Below are positions 54,771 to 63,474 of a stretch of 64,000 nucleotides of DNA, piece by piece. Origin of the DNA: Campylobacter showae (GTDB lineage Bacteria; Campylobacterota; Campylobacteria; Campylobacterales; Campylobacteraceae); NCBI RefSeq assembly GCF_004803815.1, contig NZ_CP012544.1, positions 1,612,001-1,676,000 on the forward strand. The letters are read 5' to 3'. The translations under genes and the position numbers were made by a program. The notes beneath the pieces were generated by a model. That model saw only the letters and a list, made by a program, of their open reading frames with translations. It was not told where the DNA came from and did not search any database. Positions within the stretch are counted from its first letter, which is position 1, and each line of letters begins with the position of its first letter.

Positions 54771-56261
54771 ATGGCTAAATTTAAATTTTTTGCAATCCTC
54801 GCGGTGCTTTGCCTCGGGTTAAATTTAAGCGCCAGCGAGCTGGACGGCAGGTGGAGTATCGTCTCGGTTACGGCGCAGGGACAGACGTTTAAAACGGCCG
54901 GACAAAAGTGCCTCGAAGACTCTTTTATCGAGGCTAGCGGCGATAGCGCGCGCCTAAGCCTAAGTAGCGCGGACGGTAAATCCTGCGAAAAAGCCGAACA
55001 AAACTTCGCTCTAAAAAACCTAGGCGGTGGTAGATACTCGCTTGGCGGCGGCGAGCTACGGCTAAATAACGGCTCGCTCGAATACAAACAAGGTACGGAC
55101 AGCGGCGAGATCGTATTTACCTTTAAAAAAGACGAGGTAAATTTAGCCAGCATCGTAAACGGCGCTCTAAATCAAGCCGGCCTCGGCGGGTCAAATTTAA
55201 GCGAGATTGAGGGCAGATGGGAGCTAGTCTCGCTAAAGGCGCAGGGGCAGAGCTTTAAAGTCGCGGGGCAAAAGTGCTTCGGCGACTCGTTTTTTGAGAT
55301 CGGAGGCAATGAAGCGACGGTAGGCATCGTGGGCGTAAATCCGGACGGCTCGTGCAACAATAGTGCGGGCAAAAGCGGCTACGAAAGTCTAGGCGGCGGC
55401 AAATACGCGCTTAGCGCTAAAGGGCTGGGCGAGTTTTGGCTAAAGGACGGCATGCTCGAATACAAACAAGTCGCGGACGGGCAAGAGGTCTTGTTCGTCT
55501 TTAAAAAAAGCGCAAATAGCGCGCAAGCAAAAGTAAGCAAATCAAGCTCAAATTCGGTCGAGTCCGCAAAACCCGTAAAGGACTCTAGCGTCAAACACAG
55601 TAGCGCCGGGGCGAGCAAAAAAGGCTCGGGGGTATTTGGCGGTACGAAATTTAACATGCTTTTAAACACGAGCGAGGATTATTCCTTTTACCTACGCGAC
55701 GACGGCACCTACGCGAGCCGCCTAGAAAAGCCCGACTGGCGCACGCGCATCGACGGCACGTATAAGGTCAAAGATGGCATCCTAACGATAACCAGCAACG
55801 ACGGCTACGATACGAGCTACTACTGCGAGAACGACGACTGCACCTTTTTGTGGAACTCAATCGGCACGGGGTACTATATGTTTCAGGCACAAATCCCAAG
55901 CCAAATGCCAAAAGAGTGCTTCTCGTTTCGCAAGGACAGCTCGTCGTCCCTGTACGGCTGGTCGGGCGGCAGCGATACCGTAAGCGTAGGCGTGAGCGGA
56001 TACTACTGCTTTGACGGCAAAGGGCGCTTTAGCTCGGGCGGATCGTCGTATGCTATGGCAACCTCGGGTACCCCAGGCGGCAGCATAGACGGGGGCAGCT
56101 CGAAATCACGTAGCGACGAGGGCTCATACACGCTCGATCAAGGCGAGCTAACGCTAAAATACGACGACGGCATGGTCGTTCGCCACAGCTTTTTCTACAC
56201 TCTGCCGCGCAGTAAAGATAACAAAACTATGGCGATCATCGACGGCGAGGTTTATCGGTAG
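54771..56261 (+). CDS. secreted modular protein of unknown function, copy 2 (paralogue)
   Basis: A 496-residue paralogue of the preceding protein with the same plan: signal peptide (LCLGLNLSAS), two GRW modules (about 24-118, 147-245), a linker containing VKHSSAGASKKGSGVF and the C-terminal domain with FYLRDDGTYASRL and DWRTRIDGTYK. The two proteins share whole motifs exactly at the linker and in the C-terminal domain while the modules have diverged, so this is a tandem duplication with unequal divergence. AAAGGA precedes the ATG, and the genes are 93 bases apart, so probably cotranscribed. Function unknown. Confidence 0.8.
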   Translation: MAKFKFFAILAVLCLGLNLSASELDGRWSIVSVTAQGQTFKTAGQKCLEDSFIEASGDSARLSLSSADGKSCEKAEQNFALKNLGGGRYSLGGGELRLNNGSLEYKQGTDSGEIVFTFKKDEVNLASIVNGALNQAGLGGSNLSEIEGRWELVSLKAQGQSFKVAGQKCFGDSFFEIGGNEATVGIVGVNPDGSCNNSAGKSGYESLGGGKYALSAKGLGEFWLKDGMLEYKQVADGQEVLFVFKKSANSAQAKVSKSSSNSVESAKPVKDSSVKHSSAGASKKGSGVFGGTKFNMLLNTSEDYSFYLRDDGTYASRLEKPDWRTRIDGTYKVKDGILTITSNDGYDTSYYCENDDCTFLWNSIGTGYYMFQAQIPSQMPKECFSFRKDSSSSLYGWSGGSDTVSVGVSGYYCFDGKGRFSSGGSSYAMATSGTPGGSIDGGSSKSRSDEGSYTLDQGELTLKYDDGMVVRHSFFYTLPRSKDNKTMAIIDGEVYR

Positions 56262-56689
56262 GCTGGCTCTTTTTGGTTAGTAGGATTTAGCATTTTAGCC
56301 CGTTTTTGATCGGGCTAAACTTACATACTGCGCCAGCCAAATTTGATAGTCTGCTCTCGCCTCTCACGACCATCAAATTTGCTTGTCGCTCAGCTCAAAA
56401 CCTACCTTAAATTTGACGCCGTACGTTAAAATTCCGTCGTCAAATTTACCCTCATTCCCGCATAGAAAATCTCAAATTTAATGCGCTAAATAATATTTTT
56501 TCAAATTTCCCTCGCTTTTTACGTCTGATTTTGGCTATAATTTCAACCAAAGCAGATCGCGGTCGCGATTTACATTTGCATAAATTTATCTTCATTACAG
56601 TTTCTGCAAATTTACACAAACCTGAGCTCAAATTTGCGCTCAAATTTGACGAAGTTCCGCGTGTCGGAAAATTTACTACGGATTAGAGT
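56262..56689. other. gene-free stretch with a stem-loop, before the broken activator gene
   Basis: A 9-bp stem TTTAGCCCG/CGGGCTAAA (56294-56302, 56311-56319) 33 bases after the copy-2 stop is a likely terminator, although no T run follows it. The remaining 370 bases are AT-rich with AAATTT words and no gene. No clear promoter box was found before 56690. Confidence 0.5.
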
Positions 56690-57281
56690 ATGCATTTCAT
56701 CGGTATCGACACCGGCGGGGCGTCATCAAAGGTCGCCGTTATGGACGAGTGCGGCAAATTTTGCGAGCTGTTTTTGCTACCGAGCGGCTTTAGCGCGGTC
56801 AAAGTCGCACGGCAGATCAAGCAAAATTTGGAGCAAAAAGGCTACACTGAGGGCTTCGTGACGGCTACTGGCTACGGATGCGTTAGCGTGGAATACGTGC
56901 GGCTTAGTATGAGCGAAATTTTATGCCACGGGCTTGGGGTTCACTTTTTGTTTGAGCCTAATTGCCCGTAGAGGGCATGGGCGGGCAAGACATGAAGGCG
57001 ATCCGGTCGCAAATATCGCCGAGCGTTACCTTAAAATTCCATGTTCGGTGATGTATCAAAACGACGCCAGAGGCGATATTATAAAGGAATTTATCCACGA
57101 GTATCAAGCCCACGGCGTCGTCGACGTCGTGGGCTGCCACACCTACGCAATAGAGACGAACAGGATCAAAGAGGCAAGCCACGAAGCCGGAGCGAACTAT
57201 ATGAGCTTGGAGACCGACTACTCCAAACAGGACGTAGGGCAAATCCGAACGCTCCTAGAGGCGTTTATAGAACTGCTTTAA
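56690..57281 (+). pseudogene. fused remnant of a 2-hydroxyacyl-CoA dehydratase-type activator (YjiL/HgdC-like) and its double-cubane partner (YjiM/HgdB-like)
   Basis: From the ATG at 56690, MHFIGIDTGGASSKVAVMD is the ATPase motif of BadF/HgdC activators and TATGYGCVSVEY...EILCHGLGVHFL follows it as in E. coli YjiL. The frame stops at 56969; one base shift later GMGGQDMKAI is the next activator motif. Then the sequence switches, in another frame, to the C-terminus of a HgdB/YjiM-type protein: DPVANIAERYLKIPC, DVVGCHTYAIET and LETDYSKQDVGQIRTLLEAF, ending at 57281. The cluster-binding middle of both proteins, about 500 codons, is missing. So an internal deletion plus a frameshift has fused two adjacent genes and neither is functional. 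Confidence 0.72.
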
Positions 57282-57352
57282 GCGGGTAGCTCGAAATTTT
57301 AAAATGAAGAATTTTCTAAATTTAAAAACAAACCAAAGAAAGGAGAGATTGC

Positions 57353-58210
57353 ATGAAATTTAAAGAGATAGACGAATCTCGTCGCGGCTTTTTAAAAGGA
57401 GCTTTGGCAGCGGCAGCCATCGCCGGACCCGAATCGATACTCGCTGGCTTCACGCCGTTTAAGCCCGATTCGCTGCAAGTTTGGTCGTGCGGAGGTTTAT
57501 CTGAGGCTTTTGCGCAGATAAATCAGGCGTACGAGTCCAAAACGGGGCATAACATCCAGTACACCGGCGCCTTTGCGGGTGCGCTCGGGAAGTCGCTACT
57601 GGCCTTGCAGGGCAAGACGGAGGTTTTCGGCGCCCGCGTTTTGGAGCTCTCTCAAAAACTACGCAAGGCTGGCCTTAGCCTTCGCTTTAGACCGCTGTGT
57701 TTTACCGACTACGTTTTAGTAGTGCCGAAGGGAAATCCCGCGGGCATTCGCGATCTGAAGGATCTAGCGGAACCCGGCGTGCGGGTGATGCTGCCGCTAA
57801 GGGCTTCGCCTCCTGGTAGCGGACCGGTAAAGGGAATTTTGAAAAATTCCGGCCTTACTGAGCCGGTCATGAAAAATATGGTCGCCAACGGAGCGTGCGT
57901 AATTACCATGATGTGCGATCTCGTAGATGGCAAGGGCGATGCGTCCATCATCGAAAAGCGTCTAACGACGCACGATAGGTTTAAAGACAGGATCGAATAC
58001 ATGCCTATCGATGAGAAACTCATCCCGCCGGGGCCGCTTACCTTTACGCTAAATATCATGAAATACGTAAAAGACGAGAAGCTTGCCGATGACTTTGCGG
58101 ACTTCGTCTGCTCGGACGGGCAGGAAATTTTCGAGCGACACGGCTTTACCTCTATCCATTCGGCGCGCGGGCTTGAACTCATAGAAAGGTTTGGTGTAAA
58201 AGATGTTTAG
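57353..58210 (+). CDS. Tat-exported ModA-like substrate-binding protein
   Basis: The product (285 residues) has a Tat signal (RRGFLKGALAAAAIAG, about 10-25). The mature part has the layout of molybdate/tungstate-binding ModA and related type II binding proteins: LQVWSCGGLSEAFAQINQAYE, a hinge with DYVLVVPKGNPAGIRDLKDLAEPGVRV and a C-terminal lobe with ADDFADFVCSDGQEIFERHGF. Ligand residues cannot be confirmed, so molybdate is not proven. No ABC permease or ATPase is adjacent. AGGAGAG precedes the ATG. It overlaps the polyferredoxin gene by 8 bases and clearly belongs with it and the NifB-like gene. Confidence 0.78.
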   Translation: MKFKEIDESRRGFLKGALAAAAIAGPESILAGFTPFKPDSLQVWSCGGLSEAFAQINQAYESKTGHNIQYTGAFAGALGKSLLALQGKTEVFGARVLELSQKLRKAGLSLRFRPLCFTDYVLVVPKGNPAGIRDLKDLAEPGVRVMLPLRASPPGSGPVKGILKNSGLTEPVMKNMVANGACVITMMCDLVDGKGDASIIEKRLTTHDRFKDRIEYMPIDEKLIPPGPLTFTLNIMKYVKDEKLADDFADFVCSDGQEIFERHGFTSIHSARGLELIERFGVKDV

Positions 58211-58979
58211 TATCGTAAATATGGCAAAGATGAAAAAAGTCTCTAGGCTAACTAAAATTCGTCGCTTGGTGCAGCTGATTTTTATCGGCGCGATCGGGCA
58301 ATGGGCGTATTACGGGATTTTTAGATGCCCATTTATCGTGCCTTTCGTAAACTGCCAATCCTGTCCGATCGTTACGTGCTGGGGGCGGATCGCGACCGTG
58401 TTTTTCGGCTTTTGGCTGTTTATACCCGTGCTGGTTATTTTCCTCGGGCGCGCGTTTTGCGGCTGGCTTTGCCCAGGCGGATTCGTAAATCAAATGCTGG
58501 GCAAATTTGCCGCCTTTAAGCTTAAGCTAAAAAATAATAGGAAGCTACGATATGCGCAAATAGGCATGGTTCTAGCCGTTTTGCTTAGCGCGGGCGTATA
58601 TTTTATCTACGGCAACCCTCGCGTTATGATCCCTATCCGCACCAGCGACGAGTACCTAAACGCCGTTATCATGTCTTTTAAATTTTCCGACTGGTACTGG
58701 GCGGTTCGCACTGCCGTCGTCGTGGCCCTCATCGCCGCATCCTTGATCATCGCAAATTTATGGTGCCGCTTCGCCTGTCCTAGCGGCGGGATAATGGAGC
58801 TGCTGCGTAAAATTTCAATATTTCGCGTTTATAAAACGGATGCCTGCGACAACTGCAACGCCTGTTTGCGCAAATGCGAAATGGGCACTAGACCGGACGA
58901 GATGAACTGCACGAACTGCGGCGATTGTATGGACGTTTGCCACGCGGACGCCATCAAATTCGGAAGGAAAAAAGATTGA
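58203..58979 (+). CDS. membrane-bound polyferredoxin (NapH/CcoG-type)
   Basis: A 258-residue protein with about four membrane helices. Two CxxxCP motifs, CGWLCPGG (about 92) and CRFACPSGG (about 188), lie at helix ends, followed by two 4Fe-4S motifs CDNCNACLRKCEMG and CTNCGDCMDVCHADAI at the C-terminus. Proteins of the NapH/NosR/YccM class move electrons between quinols and soluble partners. Here it sits between the ModA-like and the NifB-like genes (overlaps of 8 and 1 bases), so it may supply low-potential electrons to that system; this is inference. Confidence 0.85.
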   Translation: MFSIVNMAKMKKVSRLTKIRRLVQLIFIGAIGQWAYYGIFRCPFIVPFVNCQSCPIVTCWGRIATVFFGFWLFIPVLVIFLGRAFCGWLCPGGFVNQMLGKFAAFKLKLKNNRKLRYAQIGMVLAVLLSAGVYFIYGNPRVMIPIRTSDEYLNAVIMSFKFSDWYWAVRTAVVVALIAASLIIANLWCRFACPSGGIMELLRKISIFRVYKTDACDNCNACLRKCEMGTRPDEMNCTNCGDCMDVCHADAIKFGRKKD

Positions 58980-59806
58980 TGAATTTTTATACTCGGGCAT
59001 TTTTAAATAATCACCCTTGTTTTAATAAAAAAGCGTCCGCCGCCTACGGGCGTGTGCACCTTCCCGTAGCGCCGAATTGCAATATCCAATGCAATTTTTG
59101 CAACCGCATCTACGACTGCGCCAACGAAAATCGCCCCGGCGTAACGGGGAGGGTGCAAAGCCCGGATGAGGCCGCGCTATACGTGGAAAATCTATTTAAA
59201 TTTAGACAAGATATCTCTGTCATCGGTATCGCAGGACCTGGGGATCCTATGTGCGATGCCGACAAGACCCTAGCGACCTTTGAAAAATGCAAAGCCCGCT
59301 TCCCTCACGCCCTACTTTGCCTATCCACAAACGGCCTATCCCTGCCCGAGCACGTGGATGATATCGTGCGAATCGGCGTAAGCCACGTGACGGTGACCGT
59401 TAATGCCGTAACGCCTGACGTGGGCGGCAAAATTTATGCGTGGGTGCGCCACAAAAACAAAATTTATCGCGGCGAAGATGGCGCTAGAATTCTTGGGGAG
59501 CGCCAAGAGGAAGGGATCCGCAAGCTAAAAGAAGCCCGTATGATCGTTAAGATCAATACGGTCGTAATCCCCGGCGTCAATATGGATCACGTCCCACGTA
59601 TCGCGAAAAAGGCCAAAGAGTGGCAGGCCGATATTATGAACTGCATGGCGATGATCCCGGTGCATGGCACCCCTTTTGCAAATATCAAGTCACCCTTAAA
59701 CGAAGAAATTCGCAGCATGCGAAAGCTCATCGGCGGCTCAATGGCGCAGATGACTCACTGCAGCAGATGTCGCGCCGACGCATGCGGCAAGCTTTGCGAA
59801 GGTTAA
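58979..59806 (+). CDS. NifB-like radical SAM protein
   Basis: From the ATG at 58979, which overlaps the preceding stop (TGATG), the product has 275 residues. It starts with HPCFNKKASAAYGRVHLPVAPNCNIQCNFCNRIYDC: the radical SAM cluster motif CNIQCNFC and the NifB-type extra Cys further on (CNRIYDC). Also NifB-like are NENRPGV, VIGIAGPGDPMC, LSTNGLSLPEHVD, GKIYAWV and VVIPGVN. A C-terminal Cys set (CSRCRADACGKLC) is also typical. NifB makes the [8Fe-9S-C] precursor of nitrogenase cofactors. No NifH, NifDK, NifE or NifN lies in the window. It has no C-terminal NafY/NifX-like domain, so it is a core NifB. Role here uncertain. Confidence 0.85.
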   Translation: MNFYTRAFLNNHPCFNKKASAAYGRVHLPVAPNCNIQCNFCNRIYDCANENRPGVTGRVQSPDEAALYVENLFKFRQDISVIGIAGPGDPMCDADKTLATFEKCKARFPHALLCLSTNGLSLPEHVDDIVRIGVSHVTVTVNAVTPDVGGKIYAWVRHKNKIYRGEDGARILGERQEEGIRKLKEARMIVKINTVVIPGVNMDHVPRIAKKAKEWQADIMNCMAMIPVHGTPFANIKSPLNEEIRSMRKLIGGSMAQMTHCSRCRADACGKLCEG

Positions 59807-59919
59807 GGGCTTTGGGTTGGGCGGGTTTTGTCGGCTTTTTATCGGTGCGGCAAATTTAAATTTATATCGCGGTCGCGATTTTTACGATTTTATTTTCAAA
59901 TTTTATAAAAGGAGTTAGC

Positions 59920-60706
59920 ATGGAGCTAAAACAGATTTTAAAACTAGGTCGGCGATTGCCGTTTGTTTAAATTTAGCAAGCGCAGAATCGCTCGAGCAGA
60001 TCAAAAGGGGCGACGTGATCACTACCCTGGCCGAGGGTGTGTATTAGCCGTTTTCGTTTCATAATGAAAAGACGAGCTAATGGGCTACAACGCCGAGATA
60101 GTAAAAGCCGTCGCAAACAAACTAGGACTAAAGCCTAAATTTATCGAAGCCTCGCGGGATGCTATGTTAGCAGTGTTTGACGCAGGCAAAGCAGACACCG
60201 TGTTTAACCAGGCAAGCATCACCGAAGGGCGCAAGAAAAAGCATGACTACTTCATGCCCACAGAACCTCATACTCGGCAATTATCGTACGCGAGTACAAC
60301 GACGATATTAAGGGCTTTGACGATCTAAAGGGTAAGCGCTACACGCACTCGGTAAATAGCATGTGGATAGCGACCGTCAAAAAGTACGGCGCAAAACTCG
60401 TCGCAGCCGATAACCTAAGCGACCAGATAAATCTCAAATCACGAAGCGTGCCGACGACATGATAGACGACGCTGTGATGTTCTACGACTACAAAAACAGT
60501 ACTCAAAAGCCCCGATAAAGCTGATAAAAGCGGTCGAATATCCGATGTACACGGCCGCAGTCGTGCATAAAGGCAACGTCGAGCTGCTAAACGTCGCAAA
60601 TAAGGCACTATAGGAGCTACGCGTAGAAGGCAAACTAAAAGAAATATCGATGAAGTATTTTGATAAGGGATATTTCGGAATAAACCAAAAAGCAGTGGGC
60701 GGGTAA
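59920..60706 (+). pseudogene. broken amino-acid ABC-transporter substrate-binding protein gene
   Basis: A ribosome site (AAAGGAG) and ATG at 59920 lead into pieces of a family 3 solute-binding protein in shifting frames: SAESLEQIKRGDVIT, MGYNAEIVKAVANKLGLKPKFIEAS, FDAGKADTVFNQASITEGRKKK, DDIKGFDDLKGKRYTHSVNSMW, KYGAKLVAADNLSDQINL, KADDMIDDAVMFYDYK, and KLKEISMKYFDKGYFG, ending in a stop at 60706. At least two stop codons (TTTAA after the first 16 codons, TAG at about 60046) and several frameshifts interrupt it. The original was probably a cystine or polar-amino-acid binding protein. Confidence 0.8.
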
Positions 60707-60944
60707 ATTTTAAATTTACAAATTTATAATTTATGTAGTCAAATTTATTTTTCAAACTGTCTTTTGACATAAACGCATTTTCTAAATACTATTTTTATAA
60801 CTTTTCTACACAACATAAAACCATAAAACAGGTATTTTGGCGCTAGGAAGTCGTTAAACTAAATTTAGTAAGATTATTTTTGGTTTTACGGATATTTTGT
60901 GTAAGACTCGTATAAATTTAAATAATTCAAAAATAAATAAGCAA

Positions 60945-60975
60945 CTTACAAAAAGTTCAAGCAACTTTTTGTAAG
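60945..60975 (-). terminator. terminator after accA
   Basis: A perfect 13-bp inverted repeat (60945-60957 with 60963-60975, 5-base loop) 18 bases beyond the accA stop at 60993. On the minus strand TTGCTTATTTATTTTT follows. The 230 bases before it, back to 60706, hold only AT-rich DNA. Confidence 0.65.
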
Positions 60976-60992
60976 AGTACTATTTTTTAGCG

Positions 60993-61934
60993 CTATTTGC
61001 CCTCTTCAAATGCGCCTGCAGATAAGATTTTAGCTATTCTAGCATTTAAAAGCTCATCTACTTTTAGCTTTTCAAGTTTATCTAGCTCGGTTATAAAATA
61101 GCTCGCAAGCGCTTTTACGGCAGTCTCTTTATCTCTATGAGCACCGTTTATCGGCTCTTCAATAACGTCGTCTATTAAATTTAAGCTTTTTAGATCGTCA
61201 GCGGTTATTTTTAGCGCCTTCGTAGCCTGCTCTTGTTTTGACGGGTCGTTCCAAAGTATAGCTGCGCAGCCCTCTGGAGAGATGACTGAAAAAACCGAAT
61301 TTCTCATCATAGCAAGTTTGTCGGCAACGCCTATAGCTAGAGCTCCGCCGCTTCCGCCCTCGCCTATGACGACAGCTATCATCGGGGTTTTTAAATTTGC
61401 GAATTCAAATAAATTTCTAGCGATCGCCTCGCTTTGACCACGCTCCTCAGCTGCAACGCCCGGATATGCGCCTGGAGTATCGATCAAAAATAGTATAGGA
61501 AGTTCAAATTTCTCAGCCATCTTGGCTATTCGCAAGGCTTTGCGGTAACCCTCTGGATGAGGCATGCCGAAATTTCTTTTTAGTTTATTTTTAGTTCCTC
61601 TGCCCTTTTGCTCGCCTATCACGACGACTTTTTTAGAGCCTATATAGCCAATAAAGCAAACTATCGCTCCATCGTCGCGATACGCTCTATCGCCGTGAAG
61701 CTCATAGTAATCCCTCATCATACCTTTGATATAGTCGATAGCATAAGGACGATCCGGATGACGAGCTAAAGCAAGGCGCTGAAACTCGTTGAGATTTTTG
61801 TAAATTTTAGCGGTCTCTTTTTCTAAATTTTTGTTTAGAATTTCTACCGCGTGTTCATCGCCGCGAATCCTCGCGTTTGCTATGTCATCATCTATTTGCT
61901 TGATACCTTGTTCAAAGTCTAGATAACTTGCCAT
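60993..61934 (-). CDS. accA: acetyl-CoA carboxylase carboxyltransferase subunit alpha
   Basis: AccA (313 residues) makes malonyl-CoA with AccD from carboxybiotin. Typical stretches are [12 protein letters not shown] at the N-terminus, [43 protein letters not shown] and [16 protein letters not shown] (oxyanion/CoA region, about 195). The start overlaps the fabF stop by one base. Order accA-fabF-acpP-fabG is that of C. jejuni. Confidence 0.97.
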   Translation of the reverse strand: MASYLDFEQGIKQIDDDIANARIRGDEHAVEILNKNLEKETAKIYKNLNEFQRLALARHPDRPYAIDYIKGMMRDYYELHGDRAYRDDGAIVCFIGYIGSKKVVVIGEQKGRGTKNKLKRNFGMPHPEGYRKALRIAKMAEKFELPILFLIDTPGAYPGVAAEERGQSEAIARNLFEFANLKTPMIAVVIGEGGSGGALAIGVADKLAMMRNSVFSVISPEGCAAILWNDPSKQEQATKALKITADDLKSLNLIDDVIEEPINGAHRDKETAVKALASYFITELDKLEKLKVDELLNARIAKILSAGAFEEGK

Positions 61935-63142
61935 TATATCTTCTTAAATATAATAGAGCCGTTCGTGCCACCAAATCCAAAAGAGTTACTCATAACGGCG
62001 TTTAGCTCAGCTTTTCTAGCCACGTTTGGCACATAGTCTAGATCGCATTCCTCGTCTTTGGTTGCGTAGTTTATCGTAGGTGGTATAAGGCCTTCTTGCA
62101 TAGCCATTATAGACACGACAGCCTCTATCGCGCCAGCCGCGCCAAGGCAGTGTCCAGTTTGCCCCTTGGTAGAGCTAACCGGCGGTACATTACTACCAAA
62201 AAGAGCTTTTAGAGCCGCAGTTTCGTTTTTGTCGTTCGTCGGCGTCGAAGTGCCGTGCGCGTTGATGTAATCGATCTGCAAATTTCCAGCCATTTTTAAG
62301 GCCTTTTTCATCGCAGAAAGCGGCCCTTCGAGTGAAGGCGAAGTTATATGATACGCGTCGCCACTCTCGCCAAAACCGACCACCTCGGCATAAATTTTAG
62401 CCCCTCTAGCCTTAGCGCTTTCATACTCTTCGAGCACGAGTGCACCGCTACCTTCGCCCATAACAAAGCCATCTCTGTCTTTATCAAAAGGTCTTGATGC
62501 CGTTTGCGGATCGTCGTTTCTAGTAGAAAGCGCTTTCATAGCCGCAAATCCCCCGATACCTACGCCGCAAACCGTAGACTCGGAGCCTACGACTAGCATT
62601 TTTTGCGCTTCGCCGATCATGATGGTTTTAGCCGCTTCGATGATGGCGTGAGTAGACGCAGCACATGCAGTTACGCTAGAGATATTGGGCCCTTTTAGGC
62701 CGTGCTCTATCGAAACTATGCCGCCTAGCATATTTACTAGCGCAGAAGGTATAAAAAACGGAGAAATACGTCTCGAGCCTTTTTCAAGCAAGATATTGGA
62801 GTTTTTTTCGATATTAGGCAAACCGCCTATGCCGGCAGCAGAGCTAACGCCGAAATTTTCAGCATCAAATTCGCCGAAATTTGCATCAGCCATAGCCTCT
62901 TTAGCAGCTTTTAATCCAAGCTGAATAAATCTATCGACCTTTTTAACCTCTTTAGCGTCCATCACGCTAAGCGGGTCAAAGTCCGTTATCTCGGCAGCAA
63001 TCTGAACTGGAAAATCGCTTGCGTCAAAAGAGGTTATCTTTTTTACGCCGGTTTTACCTTCGCAGATAGCCTTAAATGAACTATCCTTGTCGAGCCCTAA
63101 AGCGTTGATCATCCCAATCCCGGTTACTACGACTCTTTTCAA
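61934..63142 (-). CDS. fabF: 3-oxoacyl-[acyl-carrier-protein] synthase II
   Basis: FabF (402 residues) condenses malonyl-ACP with acyl-ACP. The catalytic Cys is in [10 protein letters not shown] (about 162), the two His in INAHGTSTP (about 299) and [14 protein letters not shown] (about 334). N-terminal [14 protein letters not shown] and C-terminal [14 protein letters not shown] are typical. It follows acpP after 19 bases. Confidence 0.97.
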   Translation of the reverse strand: MKRVVVTGIGMINALGLDKDSSFKAICEGKTGVKKITSFDASDFPVQIAAEITDFDPLSVMDAKEVKKVDRFIQLGLKAAKEAMADANFGEFDAENFGVSSAAGIGGLPNIEKNSNILLEKGSRRISPFFIPSALVNMLGGIVSIEHGLKGPNISSVTACAASTHAIIEAAKTIMIGEAQKMLVVGSESTVCGVGIGGFAAMKALSTRNDDPQTASRPFDKDRDGFVMGEGSGALVLEEYESAKARGAKIYAEVVGFGESGDAYHITSPSLEGPLSAMKKALKMAGNLQIDYINAHGTSTPTNDKNETAALKALFGSNVPPVSSTKGQTGHCLGAAGAIEAVVSIMAMQEGLIPPTINYATKDEECDLDYVPNVARKAELNAVMSNSFGFGGTNGSIIFKKI

Positions 63143-63161
63143 GATCTCTCCTTACAAAAAC

Positions 63162-63395
63162 TTATTTATTTAGGTTCTCGATGTAGGTTACGACGTCGTT
63201 TATAGTGATTAGTTTCTCGGCGTCGCTATCAGGTATCTCTACTTCAAATTTCTCCTCAAGAGCCATAACTAGCTCGACTACGTCAAGCGAGTCTGCACCT
63301 AGATCCTCGATAATCTTAGACTCAAGCTTTACCGCATCTGGAGCCACGCTTAGTTGCTCGACCACTACGTCTCTTACGTCATCAAATATTGCCAT
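63162..63395 (-). CDS. acpP: acyl carrier protein
   Basis: AcpP (77 residues) is a small acidic helical protein. The Ser that carries phosphopantetheine is in the motif [16 protein letters not shown] (about residue 37). It carries acyl chains for FabF, FabG and FabI. AGGAGAAG precedes the ATG. Located between fabG and fabF. Confidence 0.97.
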   Translation of the reverse strand: MAIFDDVRDVVVEQLSVAPDAVKLESKIIEDLGADSLDVVELVMALEEKFEVEIPDSDAEKLITINDVVTYIENLNK

Positions 63396-63474
63396 TTTCT
63401 TCTCCTAAAAATAAAAATTTCGTGATTTTAATATATTTTAGCTTAAACTTTCGCAAAAACGTAAATTTACGCGC

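Noticed and set aside
56690-59806. Nitrogen-fixation operon
   Set aside because: Only a NifB-like gene is present; no nitrogenase structural or nifEN genes are visible, so nitrogen fixation cannot be claimed.
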